Counted from the first letter of the stretch, positions 8,657-18,244 are shown. The stretch: DNA of 45,023 nucleotides from an uncultured Verrucomicrobiales bacterium (GCA_937958875.1 CALGMJ010000003.1:1-45023); one strand, 5' to 3'. Numbers and translations are program-made. The notes: generated from the sequence alone by a model not told the origin.

Positions 8657-10213
8657 ATGGCGATCGAGACGGTGGAACTGGTGATGAGCCCGCAGGAAGC
8701 GGCAAATGAAAGTGTGTGGCCTCGTCTTCTCGCGAAGAAGCTCAGAGCTCTGGAGAAGGATATCCGTGACGTTCGTTTACTGAAGCGTTCTCTCGATGCG
8801 CGTAAACGTCCAGTTCGTTATCGGCTTCGTTTTGAAGTAGGAGTGGGGGAGTTTTTGCCGGAAGAAAAAGCGCCACATTGGTATCAACCGCCAGTTTCGG
8901 AAGATGCTGAACGGATCGTGATCGTGGGGAGTGGGCCTGCGGGGATGTTTGCCGCTTTGCGTTGTCTTGAACTTGGGAAAAAGCCCATCGTCCTTGAGCG
9001 CGGGAAGGATGCCTCAGCGCGTCGCTTTGATCTTGCTCCGATACTGCGGAAAGGCACTGTCATCGAGGAATCTAATTATTGTTTTGGAGAAGGGGGAGCA
9101 GGCACCTTTTCGGATGGGAAATTATACACTCGGGCTACGAAGCGGGGTCCAGTACGAGATGTCTACGAGATTCTCGTTGCTCATGGAGCTCCGGAAAATA
9201 TTTTGGTGGAGGCTCACCCACACATTGGCTCGAACCTCCTTCCAAAGGTGGTCATGGCCATGAGGGAATCGATTTTAAAAGCGGGAGGGGAAGTTCACTT
9301 CGGCGCGAAGGTTGTCGATTTTCTCCTTGAGGGAAATGAGATGAAAGGAGTCGTTCTCGCGGATGATCGAGAGGTCACCGGGAAGGCTGTCATTTTAGCG
9401 ACGGGACATTCTGCCCGAGATATCTACGAACTGCTTGATCAGAAAAAAGTCCTCCTCGAAGCGAAGCCGTTCGCGGTTGGGGTGCGCATTGAGCATCCTC
9501 AGCGTTTGATCGACGGTCTTCAATATCACTTAAAAGAAGGCGAGTCTCGTGGGCCTTTACCGGCCTCTCGCTATCGTCTTGCGACTCAGATTAAAGGGCG
9601 CAGTGTGCATTCATTTTGTATGTGTCCGGGAGGATTTGTCGTTCCGGCAGCGACGGAGAATGACGAAGTCGTGGTCAATGGAATGAGTCTTTCGCGGCGT
9701 GATTCGCCTTTTGCAAATAGCGGAATGGTCGTGGGAGTGGAGCCACAGGATGTAGGTGCCGATCAGCCAGGGAATGTGCTCGCTGGTATTCGCTTTCAGA
9801 AAGATCTTGAGAAACGGGCAAAGGTAGCCGGTGGAGGTGGACAGGTTGCGCCTGCTCAGAGGGTGACTGATTTTCTCGCAGGGAGAGTGTCAAAGGAGCT
9901 TCCGGAAACGAGTTACTTTCCGGGATTGAATTCCGTGAAGCTGGATGAAGTGATGCCAGTTGAAATTGCCGAAAGACTCGCAGGAGGATTGAAGAAGTTT
10001 GGGCGGATCATGCGGGGATATACCGGGAAGGATGCTCTTCTGATTGGATTTGAAACTCGCACCAGCTCACCAGTTCGTATTCCTCGTGGAGAGGATCTAC
10101 AGCACCCTGAGATCCAGAATTTTTATCCCTGTGGAGAAGGGGCAGGTTATGCAGGAGGCATTGTCTCTGCGGCTCTCGATGGCGTGCGCTGTGCGGAGGC
10201 TGCGATAGCGTAG
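8657..10213 (+). CDS. FAD-dependent dehydrogenase/oxidoreductase (COG2509-like)
   Basis: VIVGSGPAGMFAALRCLELGKKPIVLERG dinucleotide fold; GEGGAGTFSDGKLYTR; C-terminal PCGEGAGYAGGIVSAALDGVRCAE. Confidence 0.85.
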   Translation: MAIETVELVMSPQEAANESVWPRLLAKKLRALEKDIRDVRLLKRSLDARKRPVRYRLRFEVGVGEFLPEEKAPHWYQPPVSEDAERIVIVGSGPAGMFAALRCLELGKKPIVLERGKDASARRFDLAPILRKGTVIEESNYCFGEGGAGTFSDGKLYTRATKRGPVRDVYEILVAHGAPENILVEAHPHIGSNLLPKVVMAMRESILKAGGEVHFGAKVVDFLLEGNEMKGVVLADDREVTGKAVILATGHSARDIYELLDQKKVLLEAKPFAVGVRIEHPQRLIDGLQYHLKEGESRGPLPASRYRLATQIKGRSVHSFCMCPGGFVVPAATENDEVVVNGMSLSRRDSPFANSGMVVGVEPQDVGADQPGNVLAGIRFQKDLEKRAKVAGGGGQVAPAQRVTDFLAGRVSKELPETSYFPGLNSVKLDEVMPVEIAERLAGGLKKFGRIMRGYTGKDALLIGFETRTSSPVRIPRGEDLQHPEIQNFYPCGEGAGYAGGIVSAALDGVRCAEAAIA

Positions 10214-10326
10214 TTCCTCTCAGCGCTTAAGGCTTCACGAAAGTAAGGCATCTAGAATGCCAATGCTCTCGCAGTATCGACAAACCAAATTCCGATGGGC
10301 TCTTCATCGACGTAAGACCTTTAAAG

Positions 10327-11733
10327 CTACCTCCGCTTTTTCCGAAGATAAGGGGGGACATCAAGATCCTCGCCATCCATGACATTTGGATTTGTGCCTT
10401 CGAAGCGGCCTTTGGGTCCTCCATCGAGTTCCATTTCAACTTGATCAGTGTTTTTGGATTTTTCGTCGGTAGAATCTTCTGAAGTATCCTCCTCTTCGAG
10501 GTCTTCTTCTTCAGCTTCCTCTTCGGCCTCCACGATGAGCTCGGGCTCTTCTTCTAACTCTTCATCCTCTGGCTCATCATCATCTTCTTCGGGTTCTTCT
10601 TCGATGAGTTCGCCTTCGAGTCCTTGAAGCTTTTCGTCTTCAACTTCTTCCTCGATTTCTTCTTCCACTACTTCGGGCTCTGGCTCTGGAGTTTCCTCAA
10701 GCTCGACTTCTGGAGCGTCGACACTGGCGGGGACCGTTGTTGTCACTGGATCGGCTTTTAGGCGGTCTTCAGGCAGGGCTGAAATGATCGTTACGCTGAG
10801 CGCCTCTTTCATGCTGGCATCAGTTGCCGCGCCGAAGAGGAGGTGAGCCTCGTCGGGGATGAATTTCGTTAGTCCCTGCATGAGCAGCTCGACTTCATAA
10901 AGTGTCATATCCTCGCCGCCGTAGACGTGAACTAACACAGTCGTCGCATCTTTAAGGAGTGATCCACGATCTAGTAAAGGACTGGCCAAGGCGGCTTTGA
11001 GTGCACTCTGAGCACGATTATCTCCACGGGCCATTCCTGTCCCGAAGAGGCAGCGGGAGCGAGTGGTATCAAGCGCGGTCATGAGCTCGTCTAGTCCCAC
11101 ATTGATAAGACCTGGGCGAAGAACGAGGCGAGAAACAGAGGTGATACTGTCAGAGATCATCCGATCCGCTGCAGAGAAAGCTTCGTGAACCCCTTGTTTT
11201 GGCAGGACTAACTCACCCATGCGGCCGTTATCGAAAGTGACGAGAGCATTGGTCAGCACTGCGAGTTGATTCAGTGATTCCTCTGCTTGCACGCGGCGGC
11301 GTTTTCCTTCGAAGGCGAACGGCATGGTGGCGAAGACCACGACAAAGGCGCCCGCTTCTCTAGCGAGCCGAGTGACGATAGGGGCCGCTCCCGAGCCTGT
11401 TCCACCACCAAGGCCGACACAGAGGAAGACGATCTTGCGGTCACGCAGGGCATCGCGCACGGCTTCTTCTGATTCGAGCACCGCTTGTTCGCCCATTTCA
11501 GGATCACCACCAGCTCCGAGACCTTTGGTGAGGTTTTTTCCGAGTTGGATTTTTTCCTTCGCGACTGAGCGATGGAGAGTGCGTTCATCGGTATTGAGAG
11601 CGAGCAGCTCTGCGCCGTCAATGCCATCGAGGGCAATCCGATCTAGCATGTTCGCACCCGCGCCACCGAGGCCAATAATCTTTACGGAGGACTCAGGGAT
11701 AGTCTGTTGGCGATTACGTTCGAACTCGATCAT
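10327..11733 (-). CDS. ftsZ: Cell division protein FtsZ with long acidic C-terminal linker
   Basis: IIGLGGAGANMLDRI, LALNTDERTL, GLGGGTGSGAAP tubulin signature, MPFAFEGKRR, terminal peptide DLDVPPYLRKKRR. Confidence 0.88.
   Translation of the reverse strand: MIEFERNRQQTIPESSVKIIGLGGAGANMLDRIALDGIDGAELLALNTDERTLHRSVAKEKIQLGKNLTKGLGAGGDPEMGEQAVLESEEAVRDALRDRKIVFLCVGLGGGTGSGAAPIVTRLAREAGAFVVVFATMPFAFEGKRRRVQAEESLNQLAVLTNALVTFDNGRMGELVLPKQGVHEAFSAADRMISDSITSVSRLVLRPGLINVGLDELMTALDTTRSRCLFGTGMARGDNRAQSALKAALASPLLDRGSLLKDATTVLVHVYGGEDMTLYEVELLMQGLTKFIPDEAHLLFGAATDASMKEALSVTIISALPEDRLKADPVTTTVPASVDAPEVELEETPEPEPEVVEEEIEEEVEDEKLQGLEGELIEEEPEEDDDEPEDEELEEEPELIVEAEEEAEEEDLEEEDTSEDSTDEKSKNTDQVEMELDGGPKGRFEGTNPNVMDGEDLDVPPYLRKKRR
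10445..10710 (-). repeat. Low-complexity Glu/Asp-rich coding segment in ftsZ
   Basis: Encodes PEVELEETPEPEPEVVEEEIEEEVEDEK...EEEPEEDDDEPEDEELEEEPELIVEAEEEAEEEDLEEEDTSED. Confidence 0.85.
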
Positions 11734-11899
11734 GTTAGCAAAAAATTGTTAAGAAATCTTTAGCAATTCCCGATACCGCGAGCGAGCGAAAAAGCGAGTC
11801 TACTCACTTTCCCCATCCTCAGGGCCCCTAGACAAGGGAGCAATCCAGACTAAGACCTTGGTAAAGTGAAAGCGATTACTTGAGAGATCGTTTTAAAAA

Positions 11900-11975
11900 C
11901 CACTGATTACCCTGATTTCACTGATGCCTATATTGTGGAACCTAAGAAGATCAGTAAAATCAGGGTAATCAGTGG
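11900..11975. repeat. 26-bp inverted repeat (1 mismatch), 24-nt loop; intergenic palindromic element
   Basis: Left arm CCACTGATTACCCTGATTTCACTGAT, right arm ATCAGTAAAATCAGGGTAATCAGTGG. Confidence 0.9.
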
Positions 11976-12112
11976 CCTCCTTCCGCTAATACCTCAGGTT
12001 TCGCCCTGCCTGTGATCTGAATTTCTCCCTTGTGTAGGGATCCTATCCCCATTCTGCGCATTATGAGCTTCACCGCGAGGGCGTGATTGTTAGGGTCATT
12101 CCAGTCCTCAAA

Positions 12113-13024
12113 ATGCCACATCGTTCTCTTTTTCTCCTTCGTGATCAGCTTCTCGCGACCGTTCTCGGTTCTTCAGAAGCAGTGGATTTACTCCTAGTCG
12201 CCTTACTTGGGCGCGGCCACGCTTTGGTGACCGGACCTCCGGGAGTGGGGAAGACGACACTAGCTCATACTCTGGCTCAGTCTCTGAGTGGGCAATTTCG
12301 CCGTGTGCAGTTTACTCCAGACCTTCTTCCGTCCGATATTCTCGGCTACAATTTATATCGTCAACAAAACGGTGAGTTCGAATTTATCCCAGGTCCGGTT
12401 TTTGCAAATTTTCTCCTCGCTGATGAAATCAACCGAGCCTCGCCAAGAACACAGTCTTCTCTTCTGGAGGCGATGAATGAGCGTCAGGTGACGATCGATG
12501 GGGAAACTCGTGTTCTTCCCGACCCCTTCCTCGTGGTGGCGACTCAGAATGACACCTCTTCCACCGGAACGTTCCCGCTCCCGGAGCCTCAGCTGGATCG
12601 CTTTTTACTCTCCATTCCGATGGGGCTTCCAGATGATGATGTTCAACTAGCCATTCTGCGCTATCACATCGAGCAAAAGCCGACCGTTCATATCGAGTCC
12701 GCTCTCTCGCTGGATGATCTCAAGGTGCTTCAAGCCCAGGCTGCCGTTCTTCCGGTTTCTGACACACTTCAGCGATATCTCTTAGCTCTGTGTCAGAGTG
12801 TTCGAACGACCTTAGGACATGATCACGCGGTTTCTACTCGGGCGACGTTAGCCCTTCAACGTGCGGCTCAGGCCACCGCTCTTCTTGATGGGAAAGAGTC
12901 GGTTTATCCTGATCATGTGCAGCAGATTTTCCCGCATGTCTTGAGGCATCGTCTTCTTTCTGAGGAGATGCCGGATGTTGATCATCTTTTGCAATCTGCC
13001 CTGACTCAAACTCCCGTCCCTTAA
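12113..13024 (+). CDS. MoxR-family AAA+ ATPase
   Basis: Walker A TGPPGVGKTTL, LLADEINRASPRTQSSLLEAMNERQVTIDGE, VVATQNDTSSTGTFPLPEPQLDRFL. Start at MPHRS preferred over 12083. Confidence 0.88.
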   Translation: MPHRSLFLLRDQLLATVLGSSEAVDLLLVALLGRGHALVTGPPGVGKTTLAHTLAQSLSGQFRRVQFTPDLLPSDILGYNLYRQQNGEFEFIPGPVFANFLLADEINRASPRTQSSLLEAMNERQVTIDGETRVLPDPFLVVATQNDTSSTGTFPLPEPQLDRFLLSIPMGLPDDDVQLAILRYHIEQKPTVHIESALSLDDLKVLQAQAAVLPVSDTLQRYLLALCQSVRTTLGHDHAVSTRATLALQRAAQATALLDGKESVYPDHVQQIFPHVLRHRLLSEEMPDVDHLLQSALTQTPVP

Positions 13025-13030
13025 ATTATT

Positions 13031-13108
13031 ATGGAAATGCTTGGTGCTCCAGAAATGCTCGTGATTGTTCTGTTCCTCTTAGCTTGGTTCTTTGGATTCG
13101 CTTTCTAG
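13031..13108 (+). CDS. Putative 25-aa single-TM microprotein, TatA N-terminus-like
   Basis: ATG..TAG ORF MEMLGAPEMLVIVLFLLAWFFGFAF between moxR and hflX. Confidence 0.35.
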   Translation: MEMLGAPEMLVIVLFLLAWFFGFAF

Positions 13109-13131
13109 GCGAGTCACTCTAGACTTCCGCC

Positions 13132-14445
13132 GTGTTCGAAGTCCGCGAAAAACCTGACATGGTCGAACGAGCAATGCTCGTCGGCTTTTGCTTTGATAAA
13201 CGTGAAGAGCCTGAGACTCAGAAACTCTTGTTAGAGCTTGAAGAGCTGGTCGATACTCTCGGCATCGGGGTCGTGGGAATGGAGCTCGTTCGGGTGCGGG
13301 ATAAGAATAAAGGCTATATCTGTGGCACCGGAAAGGTCGATGAGCTAGTCGAACTCGCGAAACAGCGGGAGTGCGACTGCATCGTCATCGATAATGAACT
13401 CTCTCCCATGCAGCAGCGAAATTGGGAGGGGATCGCCGATATGACTGTCATTGATCGGGAGGAGGTCATTCTCGATATCTTCGCCCAACGGGCTCGGACC
13501 CGTGAGGCTCGGCTTCAAGTGGATCTCGCCCGCATGCAGTATGCCCTTCCTCGGATGGCTCGGATGTGGGGGCACCTTGATCGTGAAGGTGGTGGTGGCA
13601 CTGGCGGCGGTGGCGGAGGCGCGGCTCGAGGAATGGGAGAGCAGCAGATCGAGATCGATCGACGGCTGGCACGGAAACGGATCAGCAAATTAAAATCTGA
13701 TTTAGAAGACGTTCGTAAACAACGTGCGACTCAGCGGAAAGATCGACAGCGTAGCGATACTGCGACCGCAGCGGTGGTGGGTTATACTAATGCTGGGAAA
13801 TCTACTTTACTGAATCGTCTCGCTGACTCTGATATTATGGAGGCGGATATGCTCTTTGCGACCCTCGACCCGACTACCCGCCGCATTGAACTCGAGGACG
13901 GGCAAGCTCTTCTCATCAGTGATACGGTAGGTTTCGTACGGAATCTCCCGCATCGGCTCGTCGAGTCCTTCAAGGCGACGCTGGAGGAGGCTCTGCTGGC
14001 AGATTTTCTCGTCCATGTTTTGGACTCAAGTTCAGAAGAAATCTTTGATCACTTTGAGACAACGAAGCGGGTTCTGGGGGAACTCAATGCCGATGATAAG
14101 CCGACCATCATCGTGCTTAATAAAATCGATAAAGTAGAAGACCCAGCGATTTTAACGGGCTTGCGCAATCATTTCGAAGGGGCGCTGGAAGTATCAGCGC
14201 TGAAAGATCTCGGTATCCCAGAGCTACGGGCTAAATTCACCGAACTTCTCGCGGGCCGCGTTTGCCGTCTGAGCTATCGGGTGCCACAAGCACGAGGCGA
14301 TATTTCAGGACTTATCCATAGCCAGGGAAAAGTGCTTTCTACTGATTATGAAGGGAATGATATTCTTTACTCGGCTGTCATTCCGAACGAACTCCAGGGA
14401 CGTTTAAAAGAATTTGAGATGTCATCAGAAGATTCTGTGGAATAG
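13132..14445 (+). CDS. hflX: GTPase HflX
   Basis: GTG start; DCIVIDNELSPMQQRNWE, RTREARLQVDLARMQYALPR, G1 GYTNAGKSTLLNRL, DTVGFVRNLPHRLVESFKATLEE, NKID. Confidence 0.93.
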   Translation: MFEVREKPDMVERAMLVGFCFDKREEPETQKLLLELEELVDTLGIGVVGMELVRVRDKNKGYICGTGKVDELVELAKQRECDCIVIDNELSPMQQRNWEGIADMTVIDREEVILDIFAQRARTREARLQVDLARMQYALPRMARMWGHLDREGGGGTGGGGGGAARGMGEQQIEIDRRLARKRISKLKSDLEDVRKQRATQRKDRQRSDTATAAVVGYTNAGKSTLLNRLADSDIMEADMLFATLDPTTRRIELEDGQALLISDTVGFVRNLPHRLVESFKATLEEALLADFLVHVLDSSSEEIFDHFETTKRVLGELNADDKPTIIVLNKIDKVEDPAILTGLRNHFEGALEVSALKDLGIPELRAKFTELLAGRVCRLSYRVPQARGDISGLIHSQGKVLSTDYEGNDILYSAVIPNELQGRLKEFEMSSEDSVE

Positions 14446-14475
14446 AGTCGGAGTTTAGACTCTCTTACCATCCTG

Positions 14476-15813
14476 ATGAAATATCTCCTTCTTTTGGCTC
14501 TTGTCTGGCCCGTCTCACTCTGGGCTCAGTTAAAAAAAATTACCTTCCCTGCGGCCGATGGGCTTGAGGTGACGGCGGATTTTTATGAAGCGGCAGAATC
14601 TCGGCAAACGCCCATGATTGTTCTCTTTCATCAGGCTGGATCGAGTCGGGGAGAGTATCGTGATATCGCTCCTCGCTTAGTTCGCTTAGGATTCAACTGT
14701 CTCGCTGTCGATCAGCGTTCAGGGAATTCGCGTAATGGCGTGAGTAATGAAACTGCCGCTCGGGCGGCGGCAGAAGGAAAAGGAACTGCTTTCTTAGATG
14801 CGATCCCTGACCTCGAAGCGGCTGTAGCGAAGGCAAAGGCGGATTATTCTTCAGGACCACTGGTGATCTGGGGCAGTTCTTACAGCTCCACTCTTGTCCT
14901 GAAGCTGATGGGGGAGCAGTTAGAATTGGCAGATGGGGTGCTGTCGTTTTCCCCAGGCGAATATCTGGGTGAGGGGAATGTCGTACGTACGGCTGCAGCT
15001 AAGGTGAAAGCTCCTACCTTTGTGACTGCTGCGAGTAATGAGGAGAATGCTTCGCGTCCAATTTTTGAGGCGATACCGGCTGAGGATAAAGTCTACTTCC
15101 TCCCGTCTTCCGGTGGTCAACATGGCTCATCGACTTTGAATGATGGCGTGGCGAATCAGGCTCTCTATTGGGATGCGGTGACAGCCTTTCTTGCTCGCTT
15201 TCAGCTTGGGCAGAAGCCAGCCATCGAGGTTACCACAAAGCAAATGGATGGAGGTCAGCTTTCTCTTAGTTTCGAGGGTACCGCAGAAAAGCGTTACCGC
15301 ATTTCTGCCTCTAAAGATCTGACCCGCTGGCTCGCACTCGCCTCGGTAACGAGCGAATCAGATGCTATGACATTGCTGGATGAGGCGCAGGTTAAACGAA
15401 GTAAGCTTTTCTACAGAGCGGAGCCAGTTGTTGAGCTCGCTCAGCCTGAAATCACTCAGGTAAGCGCATCTGGAAGTGCGGGATCTTACCGATTCAATGT
15501 CACTATTCGGAGCCCAGAAACGGGCTGGGAACGTTATGCTGACTGGTGGGAGGTGCTCGATGAGAAGGGAGATCTACTCTATCGACGAGTGCTTCAGCAT
15601 CCTCACGTTACGGAGCAGCCTTTTACCCGTTCTGGAGGGGAAGTGGCTATTACGGCTGATCAGGTAGTCTGGGTCCGAGCCCACATGAATGATGGAGGAT
15701 ACGGGAAAGCTGTTTTTAAAGGCTCCGTAAGTGCTGGCTTCCAGGCGGCTGAGCTAAGCCCAGTCTTTGGAAGCGAAGCGGTGGTGAGTGATCCTCTGCC
15801 AAACGTACGATAG
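14476..15813 (+). CDS. Secreted alpha/beta hydrolase-fold protein with C-terminal extension
   Basis: Signal peptide MKYLLLLALVWPVSLWA; VLFHQAGSSRGEYRDIAPRL; GSSYSS nucleophile elbow. Confidence 0.7.
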   Translation: MKYLLLLALVWPVSLWAQLKKITFPAADGLEVTADFYEAAESRQTPMIVLFHQAGSSRGEYRDIAPRLVRLGFNCLAVDQRSGNSRNGVSNETAARAAAEGKGTAFLDAIPDLEAAVAKAKADYSSGPLVIWGSSYSSTLVLKLMGEQLELADGVLSFSPGEYLGEGNVVRTAAAKVKAPTFVTAASNEENASRPIFEAIPAEDKVYFLPSSGGQHGSSTLNDGVANQALYWDAVTAFLARFQLGQKPAIEVTTKQMDGGQLSLSFEGTAEKRYRISASKDLTRWLALASVTSESDAMTLLDEAQVKRSKLFYRAEPVVELAQPEITQVSASGSAGSYRFNVTIRSPETGWERYADWWEVLDEKGDLLYRRVLQHPHVTEQPFTRSGGEVAITADQVVWVRAHMNDGGYGKAVFKGSVSAGFQAAELSPVFGSEAVVSDPLPNVR

Positions 15814-15823
15814 ATTTCGTTTT

Positions 15824-16036
15824 TTAAGAATTAGCAAAGGTTTCCACCCAGAGCTTTTCGACTTTATCACGAGCCCAGTTCGTGCGGCGGAGAAATTTGA
15901 GCGTTGATCCTACCGAGGGATCATTCGCGAAGCAGCGGATTTTAATCCGGTCCGCCAGTTCCTCCCAGCCATAGTGCTCCACCAGATCGGTGATGATTTT
16001 ATCTAATCTGATACCGTGGAGCGGGTCGTTACTCAT
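15824..16036 (-). CDS. VF530/DUF2132 family small DNA-binding protein
   Basis: [63 protein letters not shown] matches my recollection of the family. Confidence 0.85.
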   Translation of the reverse strand: MSNDPLHGIRLDKIITDLVEHYGWEELADRIKIRCFANDPSVGSTLKFLRRTNWARDKVEKLWVETFANS

Positions 16037-16061
16037 GGCGGGAGGCTAGCGCACTATGCTC

Positions 16062-17570
16062 TCATGGCGACCATTGATTCCAGCTCTGCTTGACGCGGCG
16101 TCTTTCTTTACGATGTTGCCTTTGTCGGATTTGCTTCGGAGTGAGTTCCTCTTCCTCACTTCGTTTCGAGTGTCCCGCCATGATGCAGCCGAGGGGTTGA
16201 ATCTCGGCCACAATTTCAGCGAGTTCGAAATCGACAATCTGCTTTTTAATCTCAGTGGGATTTTTATAAGCGATGGGAGTTTCACTCAGATCCGCATTTC
16301 CGGAAAACCAGCGGACATCAATGTTTCGGGTATGATGTTCGATGGCGGCCTTCCGTTGATCCATGCTGGGATATTGCTTCTTCAGCGCGGTGCGTGAGAG
16401 ATTTCTCCCGGCTCCATGAGGGGCAAAGGACAGGAAATCTGAATTATCCTTACCCAGGACGATGAGGATAGGCTCCGCCATATTGAGTGGAATAAGACCC
16501 AGAAGTGGTTTGCCTTCGGTGTCTTTCCAAGCCGGAGTGGCCCCTTTACCGTGGTAGTATAGATCACCGCGTTTCCAGACGAAGTTGTGCTCATTACCGA
16601 AGGATTCGATCGCTTCAGTGCCGATGCGTTCTAGGAAACGTGAGTGAATGCATTCATGATTCGCCCGAGTCCAGCGCGCGATATATTGAAGAGCTTCCCA
16701 GTAGTCTTTCCCCGTCTCATTGGTGGCGTCGAGCCAAGCGGCTGCGGCTGGAATATGATTACCGACTTTTTCCGTATGCTTAAGAGCTGCAGTCTGCCCG
16801 CGTTTATAGAGATGAGCACCGAGAGAGCGTGATCCATGATGTGTGACTAGAGCCCGCACCTTACCTCGGAAATTTTTAAAAATCGCATAGCCTGCTTTCT
16901 CGAAGCTGGCGGCCATGTCGTCATCGACTTCTAGTTCACCGATGAATGCGAAGTGATTGCCATCTCCTTGATCGGCAAGGTGGATCTCTGCTCGGTCTCG
17001 CAATCCTTTAAGGAATCGATTTTCCCAAACATCTTCATCGAGAACCGGGTGATGGACGAGATCATCATAATGCCGGCCGCCGGGGCCAAAGCGCGTTGCC
17101 CTCGTGAGCGCGTCTAGTTCCTTATCGATGGCTGATTGCGGGAGGTAGAAGCTCGCAAACATGGAGCAGCAGATATCGCTCGAATGCGCGGAGGGAATAA
17201 TGGCATTTTCCACCGCAATCGCTCCACCGACCGGAATCACCGCCGGAGTAAGACTCGCAGGGCAAGCATCAGGCATGACGGTGCCACTCTGGATGACGGG
17301 AGTTTTGAGTAGTCCCTCCATCTGTTTGCGGACTTTAGTTAGATTTTCTTTTTCTAGCTTTGTTTCTGCGCGAATGGCCTCCGCGCAGGGAAGTGGCTTT
17401 TCGCGCATGGCGAACCTCGGGGGTGGATCTCCAAACTCACGTTTAAGAAGTTTGAGTAAGTACTTATTTCCGGTCACTCCGCGGGCTTCTAATTCTGCGG
17501 CAGCCCGGAGCATATCCTGCAGATGAGGGCCTGGTTCGTAGCCGGCTTTGATCAAATGTTTTTCGTTCAT
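16062..17570 (-). CDS. rtcB: Divergent RtcB-family RNA ligase with basic C-terminal tail
   Basis: RtcB-like motifs SSDICCSM, DQGDGNHFAFIGEL, LVTHHGSRSLGAHL, FAPHGAGRNLSRTALKK; tail SKRSEEEELTPKQIRQRQHRKERRRVKQSWNQWSP. Confidence 0.8.
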   Translation of the reverse strand: MNEKHLIKAGYEPGPHLQDMLRAAAELEARGVTGNKYLLKLLKREFGDPPPRFAMREKPLPCAEAIRAETKLEKENLTKVRKQMEGLLKTPVIQSGTVMPDACPASLTPAVIPVGGAIAVENAIIPSAHSSDICCSMFASFYLPQSAIDKELDALTRATRFGPGGRHYDDLVHHPVLDEDVWENRFLKGLRDRAEIHLADQGDGNHFAFIGELEVDDDMAASFEKAGYAIFKNFRGKVRALVTHHGSRSLGAHLYKRGQTAALKHTEKVGNHIPAAAAWLDATNETGKDYWEALQYIARWTRANHECIHSRFLERIGTEAIESFGNEHNFVWKRGDLYYHGKGATPAWKDTEGKPLLGLIPLNMAEPILIVLGKDNSDFLSFAPHGAGRNLSRTALKKQYPSMDQRKAAIEHHTRNIDVRWFSGNADLSETPIAYKNPTEIKKQIVDFELAEIVAEIQPLGCIMAGHSKRSEEEELTPKQIRQRQHRKERRRVKQSWNQWSP

Positions 17571-17614
17571 ATCATGATGGGGCCGCAGCGGCGCTGCGGC
17601 CCCCGTGTTATTTA

Positions 17615-18205
17615 TTAACCAAGTTTCCGAGGGAGAAAGATCCTCCAGTCCTTGATTCGATGGGTGTTTCTAATGAACCAGCTCAGTGGCCTTTCGGGCG
17701 GCTGCACTGGTTTTTTCAGTAAGACCAGTCCCGCTTCCTGCGGTGTCCGGTCTGCTTTACGGGTGTTAATTTTTCGATCCGAGAGGACACAGTTTTCCCA
17801 AGAGGTCTCTCCTCCTCGTGAGCTGGGAATCACGTGGTCGATGTTTGCTTCTGCTAAGGTGAGCTTCCTGCCTGAGTATTGGCAGCGCCCTTCGTCTCTT
17901 TCCCAAAGCCCAAGAAGGCCAAAGCGTAACCTTTTCCGAGGCACTTGATCGAAATTAGCTAAAACGACGACAGTAGGAATGCGTATTCTCCCTTGCACCG
18001 TTCCTACGGACTGGTCACTGGAGCGGACGGGGAGCTTCTGCCAATCGTCCCAGCTGAGAGGGAGCATCCAGTCTTCACGATGAATATCGAGTCCAAGAAC
18101 AGAACCATTCGCCATTGCACCAAAGATTTCTACAGGTGTGGTGGAGTGAATCGCTTGCCAGTTTTTATTGAGAATGAGGACTGTATTTTGATGGAGTGCT
18201 TGCAT
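17615..18205 (-). CDS. HNH endonuclease family protein
   Basis: CQYSGRKLTLAEANIDHVIPSSRGGETSWENCVLSDRKINTRKADRTPQEAG. Confidence 0.88.
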   Translation of the reverse strand: MQALHQNTVLILNKNWQAIHSTTPVEIFGAMANGSVLGLDIHREDWMLPLSWDDWQKLPVRSSDQSVGTVQGRIRIPTVVVLANFDQVPRKRLRFGLLGLWERDEGRCQYSGRKLTLAEANIDHVIPSSRGGETSWENCVLSDRKINTRKADRTPQEAGLVLLKKPVQPPERPLSWFIRNTHRIKDWRIFLPRKLG

Positions 18206-18244
18206 CGGACATAAAAGAGAGCTGAAGAGTTAAAAAGAAGCATG

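Noticed and set aside
13588-13640. Gly-rich run in hflX as a tandem repeat of interest
   Set aside because: HflX proteins commonly carry a Gly-rich segment before the G domain; ordinary.
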